A stretch of DNA of 26,087 bases, taken from positions 1 to 26,087 of the forward strand of contig CALCRU010000018.1 in the NCBI GenBank assembly GCA_937894335.1. Reading direction: 5' to 3'. The notes beneath the pieces were generated by a model. That model was not told the DNA's origin. It saw nothing but the letters and a program-made list of their open reading frames with translations, and did not search any database. Positions 1 through 6,423 of the stretch are shown here, piece after piece. The stretch is from an uncultured Treponema sp. GTDB taxonomy: Bacteria; Spirochaetota; Spirochaetia; Treponematales; Treponemataceae. A program made the position numbers and the translations under genes. The number at the start of each line of letters is the position of its first letter. Within the stretch, counting starts at the first letter, position 1.

Positions 1-122
1 CTACCGCTTTTTGGTTGTGATACAACATACCCATAGCTTTGCAGAATTTTGCTTAGTTCTGCAAACCGCATATTCTTATCAAGCGATTTTATTTTGCTTA
101 ATAATTTTTCTCATTGTGCCAT
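1..122 (-). pseudogene. hicA-like mRNA interferase toxin, truncated by the window edge
   Basis: On the minus strand the frame reads ATG-GCA-CAA-TGA and then runs open to the window edge. The open part encodes EKLLSKIKSLDKNMRFAEL and continues to SYGYVVSQPKSG. This looks like the N-terminal half of HicA (YcfA) toxins, small double-stranded-RNA-binding-fold mRNA interferases whose catalytic His sits in a GSHH motif; that motif would start just beyond base 1, so activity cannot be judged. The TGA at 113-111 separates the only nearby in-frame ATG (122-120) from the conserved part. Either the gene has a nonsense mutation near its start, or a non-standard start codon is used. The hicB antitoxin, if present, would lie outside the window to the left. 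The family call is recognition by eye from about 36 residues. Confidence 0.5.
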
Positions 123-269
123 GATTATATTATAAGTGGTGTTATATATGGCGTCAAGTTATTTTCCAATTAGTATTTGATAACTCTTGGCTTTCCTAGT
201 TAACAATAACATCTGCAATTTCGCAGTAATTCCATACAGTATAAAGAAAATTTTCCCCCGAAAAAAAAA

Positions 270-347
270 TTACCCTAGAGTACTCTAGGGTAAGGTCTTG
301 ACAAAGACCTTAAAGCGAAGTCTTGCTACGCGCGACTTCGCTTTAAG
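270..347. repeat. Three consecutive perfect palindromes
   Basis: Three inverted repeats abut or overlap. The first is a 24-bp perfect palindrome without a loop (270-293, half-site TTACCCTAGAGT). The second has an 8-bp stem AAGGTCTT (292-299/304-311) with loop GACA. The third has a 14-bp perfect stem CTTAAAGCGAAGTC (309-322/334-347) with an 11-base loop. The first and second share two bases and the second and third share three. The cluster lies 12 bases before the Shine-Dalgarno of the small reading frame at 370. It could form consecutive RNA hairpins or DNA cruciforms. No U-tract follows, so it is not a standard terminator. Confidence 0.85.
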
Positions 348-369
348 ACACAAAAAACGGAGGAATTTC

Positions 370-516
370 ATGGCAAAAACAACGGTAAAACCCGGGAACT
401 CCTACAGTGGGGTAGGCGGCAACATGCCTTCCACCACAGGAAAACCAAGCGGTTGAAACAGGGGAAACAATCCGCCATCAAGTCATTCTAGCGGAAGCAA
501 AGGGGGAAAGAAATGA
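370..516 (+). pseudogene. Small Gly/Ser/Pro/Asn-rich protein interrupted by an in-frame TGA
   Basis: A strong Shine-Dalgarno (GGAGGA at 359-364) precedes ATG 370. The frame encodes 28 residues (MAKTTVKPGNSYSGVGG, then NMPSTTGKPSG) and meets TGA at 454-456. The same frame continues with 19 compositionally matching codons (NRGNNPPSSHSSGSKGGKK) and ends at TGA 514-516, which overlaps the ATG of the lipoprotein gene as ATGA. The match in composition on both sides of the stop, and the coupled ending, suggest an original 48-residue gene (GGA to TGA would be one change). A 28-residue functional peptide or stop readthrough are alternatives. It is low-complexity with no recognised domain. I do not know its function. 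Confidence 0.5.
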
Positions 517-1025
517 AAAAAATCAGAGCGTTGGTTATGGTGCTGCTGGCTACGGTGGCGCTAGGCTTCATGGGGTGTACATCAACTTATACCGGAACGG
601 TGAAGGTCAAAATCTTCAACAATGCCGATGTGCCACTGACGGTAAGCAGCATAACAGAATACGCCGAATACGGCAATGACCCCATCTTGGGATCTTATGG
701 GCAGGAAAACACTATTTCTGTCAATGAAAGTAAAGAGTTTGAAATCTCTTGCAGCTACAGAGAATATCATACGCTAGAAGCAAGCCTAACAAAAATAGAA
801 TGTCTCTGCGCTTCCGGCTCATCCATCGTCTATCCATACGTAAGCTACACCAACGGAACAAGCGTTACAATTTATACATTTAATAACGTAAAGCAAAGAA
901 CAAATGAATACCAATTCGGCCATCCATCTTTGGAACTGAAATCCTCCAACCCGGGTACAATAACGGTCGTCTATAATTTTGTGAAAACAACTGACGGTGA
1001 TTATGTGCTCTGCAAGGTAGAATAA
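513..1025 (+). CDS. Putative lipoprotein of unknown function
   Basis: The product is 170 residues. The N-terminus is a lipoprotein signal: MKKIR, a hydrophobic stretch, then GFMG with Cys22 as the probable lipidated residue, so the mature protein should be anchored in a membrane facing the periplasm or surface. A GGGGGA Shine-Dalgarno lies six bases before the ATG, and the ATG overlaps the stop of the preceding small frame (ATGA), suggesting translational coupling. After the signal the protein is rich in Thr, Tyr and beta-branched residues, consistent with a beta-sandwich fold, but I recognise no family. The start is well supported and the function is unknown. Confidence 0.75.
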   Translation: MKKIRALVMVLLATVALGFMGCTSTYTGTVKVKIFNNADVPLTVSSITEYAEYGNDPILGSYGQENTISVNESKEFEISCSYREYHTLEASLTKIECLCASGSSIVYPYVSYTNGTSVTIYTFNNVKQRTNEYQFGHPSLELKSSNPGTITVVYNFVKTTDGDYVLCKVE

Positions 1026-1046
1026 AATCGGTGAAAACCATTTCGC

Positions 1047-1085
1047 TCCCCGTTTGTCAAAATCATGGCGGCGGGGATTTTTTTT
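1047..1085 (+). terminator. Rho-independent terminator after the lipoprotein gene
   Basis: The stem TCCCCG (1047-1052) pairs with CGGGGA (1072-1077). It is followed by eight T residues (1078-1085), 22 bases downstream of the lipoprotein stop. The loop is long (19 bases), but position and T-tract fit an intrinsic terminator. Confidence 0.65.
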
Positions 1086-1529
1086 ACACTGGAACATGCC
1101 GATAATAATCCATTTTTTTCTTGCAAATATGCTTTTTATGTCTTAAAATTGTCAATTTAAACGAGAAACATTTTTCCTTGATTGAGGGCCTCGCAAAGCT
1201 TGATGTCATTACCGATGAAAATGTTTCTCTTGCGGAAAAACAGCAGTGCTGACTTCCGTGCGTAAAAAAACTTGGCGGGCGTTATGAAAACCTTGCTTCT
1301 TCGCCTTGCCCGAATATAAACCCGCCTGCGAGCCTGAATGATTTTTGCTGATGAGATTTCCAGATTGATTTTACATTTTGCGATTTCAATAAAACAGATA
1401 GGAAACGGAAAATAAAGAACCTAAAAAATCTATCGTGCGAGCTAGAATAAAACCGCTATCGTGCTTCACCCTAAAATATTTAAAAACCAGCAGGCCTACA
1501 GCCTGTTGCTATAACAGTTGTTATGTGGA
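1086..1529. other. Degenerate intergenic DNA with a 12-bp inverted repeat and possible gene remnant
   Basis: No complete gene is visible in these roughly 440 bases. A perfect 12-bp inverted repeat, GAGAAACATTTT (1163-1174) and its complement (1218-1229), flanks a 43-base spacer. A frame without ATG (1109-1249) crosses it and reads NLNEKHFSLIEGLAKLDV then ITDENVSLAEKQQC before TGA, which looks like the tail of a real protein and could be a relic. A GGCGGG/CCCGCC pair lies at 1274-1279/1321-1326, and a small hairpin CAGGC/GCCTG at 1491-1505. The ATAACAGTTGTTAT near-palindrome is at 1511-1524. Function unknown. Confidence 0.4.
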
Positions 1530-1552
1530 CGCCCGCATTGGGGCGCTTTTTT
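1530..1552 (+). terminator. Rho-independent terminator ahead of the R-M pair
   Basis: CGCCC (1530-1534) pairs with GGGCG (1541-1545) around a six-base loop GCATTG, followed by C and six T residues (1547-1552). The compact GC stem plus U-tract is typical. It lies upstream of the methyltransferase promoter and may insulate the R-M genes from left-side transcription. Confidence 0.65.
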
Positions 1553-1557
1553 GAATC

Positions 1558-1586
1558 TAGTTTTTTTTGAATAAATGTAATATAAT
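1558..1586 (+). promoter_or_regulatory. Probable promoter of the R-M operon
   Basis: A perfect -10 box TATAAT lies at 1581-1586. The hexamer 17 bases upstream (1558-1563, TAGTTT) is a poor -35. Transcription would start near 1593, at or within two bases of the methyltransferase ATG (1595), and no Shine-Dalgarno is visible, so a leaderless mRNA is possible. Confidence 0.5.
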
Positions 1587-1594
1587 TTGCTGAT

Positions 1595-2530
1595 ATGGGT
1601 GGATTACCAATTTTAAGAGAAGATGATTTTAATTCATCCTTTTTCGAAACAAAAAAATATACTCTCGATTCTGATTGCCAATTCATTTATGAAAACGGAG
1701 CAATATATAATAAGGATTGTACTTTTTTTCTAAAAACATTAAAAGACAATTCTATTGATACAATCTTTGCAGATCCTCCATATAATATCAAAAAAGCATC
1801 TTGGGATAATATAGGCAGTATCGATGAATATGTTAATTGGTCGATGAATTGGATAAAAGAAGCCTCTCGAATTCTCAAGAAAACAGGAACGTTATATATT
1901 TGTGGTTTTACAGAAATTTTAGCAGATTTAAAAAGACCTGCATTGGATTATTTTTATAAATGCAAATGGCTTATCTGGTATTATGATAATAAAGCGAATT
2001 TAAGTAATGATTGGGGCAGAAGTCATGAAAGCATCCTTTGCTTAAGAAAATCAAAAGATTTTACTTTTAATATTGACCAAATAAGAATTCCATACAACAA
2101 ACATACTATGAAGTATCCTGAACGGAAACAAAATGGTAAAAACAGTCAATATGGAAGCGGAACTCAAACTAATAAAATATGGCAACCAAATCCAAATGGT
2201 GCAAAACCAAAGGATGTTATAAATTTGCCTACAACTTGTAATGGTATGGAAGAAAAAACGCCTCATCCAACACAAAAACCAGAAGCGTTATTGCGAAAAT
2301 TGATTCTTGCATCAACAAATGAAAATGATATTGTTGTAGATCCATTTTCTGGTTCTGGAACTACAGCTGTTGTAGCCACAGAATTAAATCGCAAATTCCT
2401 TGTAAATGATAATTGCAATGAATATAACATAATAGCTGATTCTCGTTTACAAAATGTTAAGCATAAAACTATTGAAGAATGGATTGCATTTGATAAAGAA
2501 AGTGAAGAAAGGAGAAGAAGCCTTAAATGA
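1595..2530 (+). CDS. Type II DNA methyltransferase (beta-class N6-adenine or N4-cytosine)
   Basis: The product is 311 residues. It would transfer a methyl group from S-adenosylmethionine to an exocyclic amino group in a specific DNA site, protecting the host from the adjacent endonuclease. The catalytic motif IV DPPY (residues 60-63) comes before a target-recognition stretch, then HPTQKP (224-229), and last the AdoMet-binding motif DPFSGSGTT (249-257). That order (IV, TRD, X/I) defines the beta class, and DPPY favours N6-adenine. Length is normal. There is no Shine-Dalgarno before the ATG, which may be leaderless. The stop overlaps the endonuclease start (ATGA). Codon use is markedly AT-rich compared with the housekeeping genes from 3523 onward, a sign of acquisition. 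Recognition sequence cannot be told. Confidence 0.92.
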   Translation: MGGLPILREDDFNSSFFETKKYTLDSDCQFIYENGAIYNKDCTFFLKTLKDNSIDTIFADPPYNIKKASWDNIGSIDEYVNWSMNWIKEASRILKKTGTLYICGFTEILADLKRPALDYFYKCKWLIWYYDNKANLSNDWGRSHESILCLRKSKDFTFNIDQIRIPYNKHTMKYPERKQNGKNSQYGSGTQTNKIWQPNPNGAKPKDVINLPTTCNGMEEKTPHPTQKPEALLRKLILASTNENDIVVDPFSGSGTTAVVATELNRKFLVNDNCNEYNIIADSRLQNVKHKTIEEWIAFDKESEERRRSLK

Positions 2531-3426
2531 CGCTATATACTTTACTTGGAAAAGTTGAAGATGATTCGGTTAAAGATCTTTCTTGGTTTTTAGATTTTGC
2601 AGAAGAATATTTAGATTTTACAAAATTCGGAGAGGCTGTAACTCCAAACATTCAAGCTGATATCGTTTCACAAAATGAAAGCAATTATCATTTTATTCAA
2701 TATAAAGATGATGGAAAGCATTGCGTAACGCGTCCAATTAATTCTGATTTGTTTATTAAAGCAAATAATTTCTCTAAAGCACGAAAAATATTTGAAGATT
2801 CTCTCCCATATATTAAAGATATAAAAGATGATTTTGAAGTTAGAAAAACGATAAATTCTGTAATTTATACTTGCCAACAAAGTATTGGATGTACATTAGA
2901 TGCCTTAAATAATTCAAACAAGGCAAAGAAGAAAAATGGAAATTATTTTGAAATTCTAATTAGAAATACTGTAAGGACTTGTGGAATCAATATTGATGAT
3001 AAAGATGAAATTGTAAATCTAGCAGATACAGAAGAAACAATGAAATTTGAGCATGATATTATTTTATTAAACTCCAAAAATGAAGAAAAGGCTATCGGTC
3101 AATTGAAGACATCTTCAAAAGATAGAATTGATAAAATATTCTTAGACAAGCATATGTATAATAAATTAAAAAAAGTTGATATTCCTCATTTTGCTATTTT
3201 TCTAAATGATGTTCAAAGAAAAGAAAACAAAAACAAAGCTATTTATGGAATCAATTCTACATTTTTACCTGGTCATTTTAAAGCATACACAATCGCACTT
3301 AATCCATTGGATGGTGTTTATTATTTAGATTTACGTCCTTCAATTACAAAAGACACATTCTTAAATGCTCGCATAAAATCATTTGATAATTTCTTAGTTG
3401 AAGATATGTGGAAATTCATAAAATAA
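2527..3426 (+). CDS. Putative type II restriction endonuclease, PD-(D/E)xK-like
   Basis: The product is 299 residues and overlaps the methyltransferase by four bases, a standard R-M operon arrangement. I do not recognise a named restriction family. The central part has a plausible PD-(D/E)xK-type active site: Glu142 in YFEILIRNT, Asp177 in FEHDIILL and Gln192-Leu-Lys194 in IGQLKTSS, spaced as the E...D...QxK variant of this nuclease core. No signal peptide or membrane segment is seen. Lys and Asn content is high, as in the methyltransferase. Assignment rests mainly on position next to an orphan-specificity methyltransferase and on this motif pattern. It could instead be a nicking enzyme or an inactive R-M partner. 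Confidence 0.72.
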   Translation: MTLYTLLGKVEDDSVKDLSWFLDFAEEYLDFTKFGEAVTPNIQADIVSQNESNYHFIQYKDDGKHCVTRPINSDLFIKANNFSKARKIFEDSLPYIKDIKDDFEVRKTINSVIYTCQQSIGCTLDALNNSNKAKKKNGNYFEILIRNTVRTCGINIDDKDEIVNLADTEETMKFEHDIILLNSKNEEKAIGQLKTSSKDRIDKIFLDKHMYNKLKKVDIPHFAIFLNDVQRKENKNKAIYGINSTFLPGHFKAYTIALNPLDGVYYLDLRPSITKDTFLNARIKSFDNFLVEDMWKFIK

Positions 3427-3430
3427 AAAC

Positions 3431-3490
3431 GTATAACAAGAAGTTCAAAGCCGACAAACCGGTTTGCGGTCTAACTCATTGCGTGTGAGG
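3431..3490 (+). other. Integron attC-like recombination site
   Basis: Five bases after the endonuclease stop is GTATAAC (3431-3437, R''-like; consensus RYYYAAC). It is followed by AAGTTCAAAGCCGAC, a 12-bp palindrome CAAACCGGTTTG (3455-3466), then CGGTCTAACTC and ATTGCGTGTGAGG. The layout and many bases match the aadA-type 59-base element (RYYYAAC, GTTCAAGCCGAC, central palindrome, CGGCTTAACTC, GCGTTAGRY). The two arms pair (AGTT..A..CCG..CAAA with TTTGCGG..T..AACT) leaving unpaired bases on one side, as attC hairpins do. The R' core (expected GTTRRRY; here GTGTGAG) is degenerate. Recognised by eye; an integrase gene is not in the window. Confidence 0.55.
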
Positions 3491-3522
3491 GCAGATGTTT
3501 ATGGGAAGGGATTACCTTTCGC

Positions 3523-3924
3523 CTACTTTGCAGACAGTTTCATGCCGTTTATCGTGACAAATGCGACTTTTGTTCCCAGTTCGTCGGTAATGGAAACTGT
3601 GTAAAGGCAGGTGCTTCTTCCGTCCTTTACAAGAGATGTTTCTGCAATAAGGCGGCTTCCCTTTGCCATTCCAACAAAACTTATTTGGCTACTAGTGGAA
3701 ACAGTCTGCACGGAATTAAAATTTGAGGCCACTGCAAAGGCATAGTCCGCAAGGGTAAAAATTGCTCCTCCCATGACTCCGCCGTAGGCATTTTTGTGGC
3801 TGTTGTTAAGGTTAAGGACGCACCTTGCATAATGGTCGCCCACTTCTTCTATTGTAACGCCAGTAGTTTCGGTTGCATAAGTGTCCTTTCCAAAAAACTC
3901 CTGAGCCTTTTCTAAATCAGTCAT
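3523..3924 (-). CDS. PaaI-like hotdog-fold acyl-CoA thioesterase
   Basis: The product is 133 residues if translation starts at ATG 3924 (MTDLEKAQEFFGK), which follows AAGGA in good position; a longer frame upstream overlaps the ACT gene and is not credible. The sequence HKNAYGGVMGGAIFTLADYAFAVASN is the hotdog helix region of PaaI/YbgC-type thioesterases: the N-A-x-G-x-x-H/M-G-G-x-x-x-T-L-A-D pattern. The family hydrolyses acyl- or aryl-CoA thioesters in the cytoplasm. It is the last gene of an operon with a phenylacetate-CoA ligase and an arylpyruvate oxidoreductase subunit (gap to the ACT gene is one base). Phenylacetyl-CoA or related aryl-CoA is therefore the likely substrate, by inference. 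Confidence 0.85.
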   Translation of the reverse strand: MTDLEKAQEFFGKDTYATETTGVTIEEVGDHYARCVLNLNNSHKNAYGGVMGGAIFTLADYAFAVASNFNSVQTVSTSSQISFVGMAKGSRLIAETSLVKDGRSTCLYTVSITDELGTKVAFVTINGMKLSAK

Positions 3925-3925
3925 C

Positions 3926-4357
3926 TTAGATTTCCTTAAGTTCTTCTTCGCTTGCCATGTGGATTCCGGCCTTTTCAAAAACAGCTTCTGTGGCAGGAAC
4001 ATCTGTGGCCCTAATTATCATGTATGCGCTACCAGATTTTCTTCCCGTAAAGCCGTACATGTATTCCACATTGCAACTGTTATCCGCAAGAATTTTAAGT
4101 ATGCGGTTAAGGCTACCTGCCTCGTCTGGAATTTCTATTGCAAGAACAGGAGTTGCCTTTACAATGTATCTGGAGCGCTCAAGGGCTGCCTGCACCTGAG
4201 CAGGATTGTCCACAATTATTCGCGCAATGCCAAAGTCATTTGTGTCTGCAATAGAAAGTGTCCTTATGCTAATGTGGTGTTCCGCAAGAACATTTGTAAG
4301 TTCAGAAAGGGCGTTTTTGCGGTTTTCTATAAAAATTGAAATCTGATTTATGGTCAT
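3926..4357 (-). CDS. Tandem ACT-domain amino-acid-binding protein
   Basis: The product is 143 residues with two ACT-like modules: residues about 4-65 (ISIFIENRKNALSELTNVLA) and about 70-140 (VLAIEIPDEAGSLNRILKIL). Both have the characteristic strand, then the D/N-x-x-G/A-x-L turn that binds a ligand at dimer interfaces. Stand-alone double-ACT proteins of this kind commonly sit beside phenylacetate-CoA ligase and indolepyruvate oxidoreductase genes, and are thought to sense amino acids. A GGAGG Shine-Dalgarno lies just upstream of the ATG. The gap from the ligase gene is 18 bases. The ligand is probably an aromatic or branched amino acid; that is inference from context. Confidence 0.85.
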   Translation of the reverse strand: MTINQISIFIENRKNALSELTNVLAEHHISIRTLSIADTNDFGIARIIVDNPAQVQAALERSRYIVKATPVLAIEIPDEAGSLNRILKILADNSCNVEYMYGFTGRKSGSAYMIIRATDVPATEAVFEKAGIHMASEEELKEI

Positions 4358-4375
4358 ACAGTCCTCCGTTAAAAA

Positions 4376-5686
4376 CTAGTCGTGCAGTTTTCTAGTGTCG
4401 ATTATGCGCTTTGCCTTTCCTTCCGACCGGGCGATTGTCTTTGGAGCAACAAGCGTAACCTTTGCCTTAATCTGAAGGACAGAAAGCAAGGCAGACTCAA
4501 GTTTCTTTTCCTGTCTTGTAATTTCGGCAATGACATCGCTAAATTTTTCGGCAGTCATTTCAACTTTTATTTCAAAGGTGTCGGTGTTGTTTTCGCGGCC
4601 TACAATAATCTCGTAGTTTGGCGGATAACCGTTCTGCAAAAGCACACCCTCAATCTGGCTGGGGAAAACATTTACTCCCCTAATAATAAGCATGTCATCT
4701 GTGCGGCCCATGGGCTTTGACATGCGTACAAAAGTTCTTCCACAGGCACATTGAGTTCTGTTAAGCACTCCTATATCCTTTGTGCGGAACCTCATAAGGG
4801 GGAAGGCCTGTTTGGTAATTGCAGTAAAGACAAGTTCTCCCTTCTGACCGTCAGGAAGTCTTTTACCAGTTTCTGGGTCGATTGTCTCTACAATAAAGTG
4901 GTCCTCGTTTACATGCATACCCTTTTGCTGGGCACACTCATATGCAACACCGGGTCCCATTACTTCTGTAAGTCCGTAGATGTCATAGGCCTTTATGCCG
5001 AGAGACTTTTCTATGTCGCGTCTCATTTCTTCAGTCCAAGGTTCAGCGCCAAAAATGCCTGCCTTAAGGTGAATGTCTTTTGGAGTAAGCCCCATGTCGT
5101 GAAGGGTTTCTCCAAGGTAGGCCGCATAACTGGGAGTACAAGCAAGAACCGTAGACTTTAAGTCCTGCATAAATGTAATCTGCCGCTGGGTGTTGCCAGA
5201 AGAAATGGGGATTACCTCGCAGCCCAACTTTGTAGCGCCGCCATGAACTCCAAATCCGCCGGTAAAAAGTCCGTAACCGTATGCAACCTGAACAACATCA
5301 TTTTCGTCTGCACCTATTGCCACAAGCTGCCGGGCAGTACAGTCGTCCCAAATGTCCAAATCTTCCTTGGTGTAGCCCACCACAATCTGCTTGCCTGTAG
5401 TACCGCTGGAAGCATGAATACGCACAACCTTTGACATGGGAACAGCAAAAAGTCCGTAGGGATAGGTCTGACGCAAATCGTCCTTGCAGGTAAAGGGAAT
5501 CTTATCCAAATCATCAAGACCCTTTATGTCGTCAGGAGTAACTCCTGCTTCCTGACACCTCTTTCTGTAATACTCAACATTTTCGTATACATGTTTGAAA
5601 TTTTTTGCAAGACGCTCTCCCTGCAGTTTTCTTAACTCCTCGAGAGGCATGCATTCCTTTTCTTTTTGAAAATACTTCAGTTCCAT
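4376..5686 (-). CDS. paaK: Phenylacetate-CoA ligase (AMP-forming)
   Basis: The product is 436 residues, the usual length for PaaK. It activates phenylacetate or another arylacetate with ATP and CoA to the CoA thioester plus AMP and PPi. The P-loop-like adenylation motif SSGTTGK is at residues 93-99; further on are the YDIYGLTEVMGPGVAYEC core motif and RFRTKDIG. A CACGRTF segment and TDDMLIIRGVNVFPSQIE mark the mobile C-terminal domain. The start is two bases after the iorB stop, with AGGTG as ribosome site. Together with iorB it fits interconversion of aromatic amino-acid-derived arylpyruvates, aryl-CoAs and free arylacetates in an anaerobe. Exact aryl substrate cannot be told from sequence. 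Confidence 0.93.
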   Translation of the reverse strand: MELKYFQKEKECMPLEELRKLQGERLAKNFKHVYENVEYYRKRCQEAGVTPDDIKGLDDLDKIPFTCKDDLRQTYPYGLFAVPMSKVVRIHASSGTTGKQIVVGYTKEDLDIWDDCTARQLVAIGADENDVVQVAYGYGLFTGGFGVHGGATKLGCEVIPISSGNTQRQITFMQDLKSTVLACTPSYAAYLGETLHDMGLTPKDIHLKAGIFGAEPWTEEMRRDIEKSLGIKAYDIYGLTEVMGPGVAYECAQQKGMHVNEDHFIVETIDPETGKRLPDGQKGELVFTAITKQAFPLMRFRTKDIGVLNRTQCACGRTFVRMSKPMGRTDDMLIIRGVNVFPSQIEGVLLQNGYPPNYEIIVGRENNTDTFEIKVEMTAEKFSDVIAEITRQEKKLESALLSVLQIKAKVTLVAPKTIARSEGKAKRIIDTRKLHD

Positions 5687-5688
5687 TT

Positions 5689-6264
5689 TTATTCACCTCT
5701 GCCCAGTTTGAATGCGGTCTTGTTCATTTCTAAAAACTGAGGCTTTACAAGTTTTTCTATTGCGTTCATCCACGCTTCTTCGGGAAAGTCCATGTAACGA
5801 GAAAGGCGACCCATAAGAACTATGTTTACAGCCTTTGCAGTTCCAGCCTTCTGTGCAAGAGAAAGACAGTCAAGTGCATCAACCTTGCAGCCTGCATTTT
5901 TCATATCTGATTCCAAATCTGCAGGATATTCGGCACTTCCTGTGATTACAGGCATGGGGTCTATTTTCTGAGTGTTTACTACAATCTGTCCGTCTTTTTT
6001 TAGCCACTGGGTGTAGCGCGCTGCCTCAAGAAGTTCAAATGAAACGATAAAATCCGCAGTGCCCTTGTCTACTATGGGAGAATACACCTTCTTACCGTAG
6101 CGCACATAAGTTACTACGGAGCCGCCACGCTGACTCATTCCATGTACTTCGCTTACCTTAACATCGTAACCGGCATCAAGCAAAACCTGACCAAGCGTCT
6201 TAGAAGCCAGAAGTGCTCCCTGACCGCCAACACCAACTATAAGTATATTTTTAACATCGTCCAT
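5689..6264 (-). CDS. iorB: Indolepyruvate:ferredoxin oxidoreductase, beta subunit
   Basis: The product is 191 residues, full length for the small gamma-type subunit of 2-oxoacid:ferredoxin oxidoreductases. The start MDDVKNILIVGVGGQGALLASK carries the GVGGQG glycine motif (residues 11-16), and EVHGMSQRGGSVVTYVRYG is the conserved second block. With IorA, the thiamine-diphosphate and Fe-S subunit, it oxidatively decarboxylates arylpyruvates to aryl-acetyl-CoA and reduces ferredoxin. It heads the minus-strand operon with paaK, the ACT protein and the thioesterase. iorA, normally immediately upstream, is absent: the upstream neighbour is divergent leuS. There is no Shine-Dalgarno, and a weak -10 (TACACT, 6276-6271) sits almost on the ATG, so this gene may be leaderless. 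Confidence 0.9.
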   Translation of the reverse strand: MDDVKNILIVGVGGQGALLASKTLGQVLLDAGYDVKVSEVHGMSQRGGSVVTYVRYGKKVYSPIVDKGTADFIVSFELLEAARYTQWLKKDGQIVVNTQKIDPMPVITGSAEYPADLESDMKNAGCKVDALDCLSLAQKAGTAKAVNIVLMGRLSRYMDFPEEAWMNAIEKLVKPQFLEMNKTAFKLGRGE

Positions 6265-6357
6265 GGGCTAAGTGTAGCACAGAGTGATTTTTTTTTCTAC
6301 AGTAATCTAAACATATAAGGAAGATAGACTGTTTAACATTCTTTGCTTCCTTAACTC

Positions 6358-6386
6358 TTTTACAAACTTCTTCTTTATGCTATATT
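6358..6386 (+). promoter_or_regulatory. Possible leuS promoter
   Basis: A -10-like TATATT lies at 6381-6386, with a weak -35 (TTTTAC, 6358-6363) 17 bases upstream. The start would be near 6393, leaving a leader of about 30 bases. That leader contains the strong Shine-Dalgarno AAGGAG (6410-6415), eight bases before the leuS ATG. No T-box features are visible in so short a leader. Confidence 0.4.
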
Positions 6387-6423
6387 TTAGAAAATTATAT
6401 GCTCTTTTTAAGGAGTTTTTTAT

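Noticed and set aside
298..303. TTGACA as a -35 box for the small reading frame
   Set aside because: It is part of the palindrome cluster and no -10-like hexamer lies 16-19 bases downstream.
1274..1286. GGCGGGCGTTATG as the end of a Vibrio-type attC site
   Set aside because: The upstream complementary arm (TAACGCCCGCC) is not found at a suitable distance, so only half of a site could be argued.
1490..1552. attC site directly upstream of the methyltransferase
   Set aside because: ATAAC and GTTATG cores are present but arms do not fit attC; the part from 1530 is better explained as a terminator.
3925..4002. 26-codon N-terminal extension of the thioesterase
   Set aside because: It would lie inside the ACT gene; ATG 3924 has AAGGA upstream and matches the usual family start.
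3959..5434. Several plus-strand open frames opposite the ACT and paaK genes
   Set aside because: They are antisense to well-supported genes, lack ribosome sites and show no domain.
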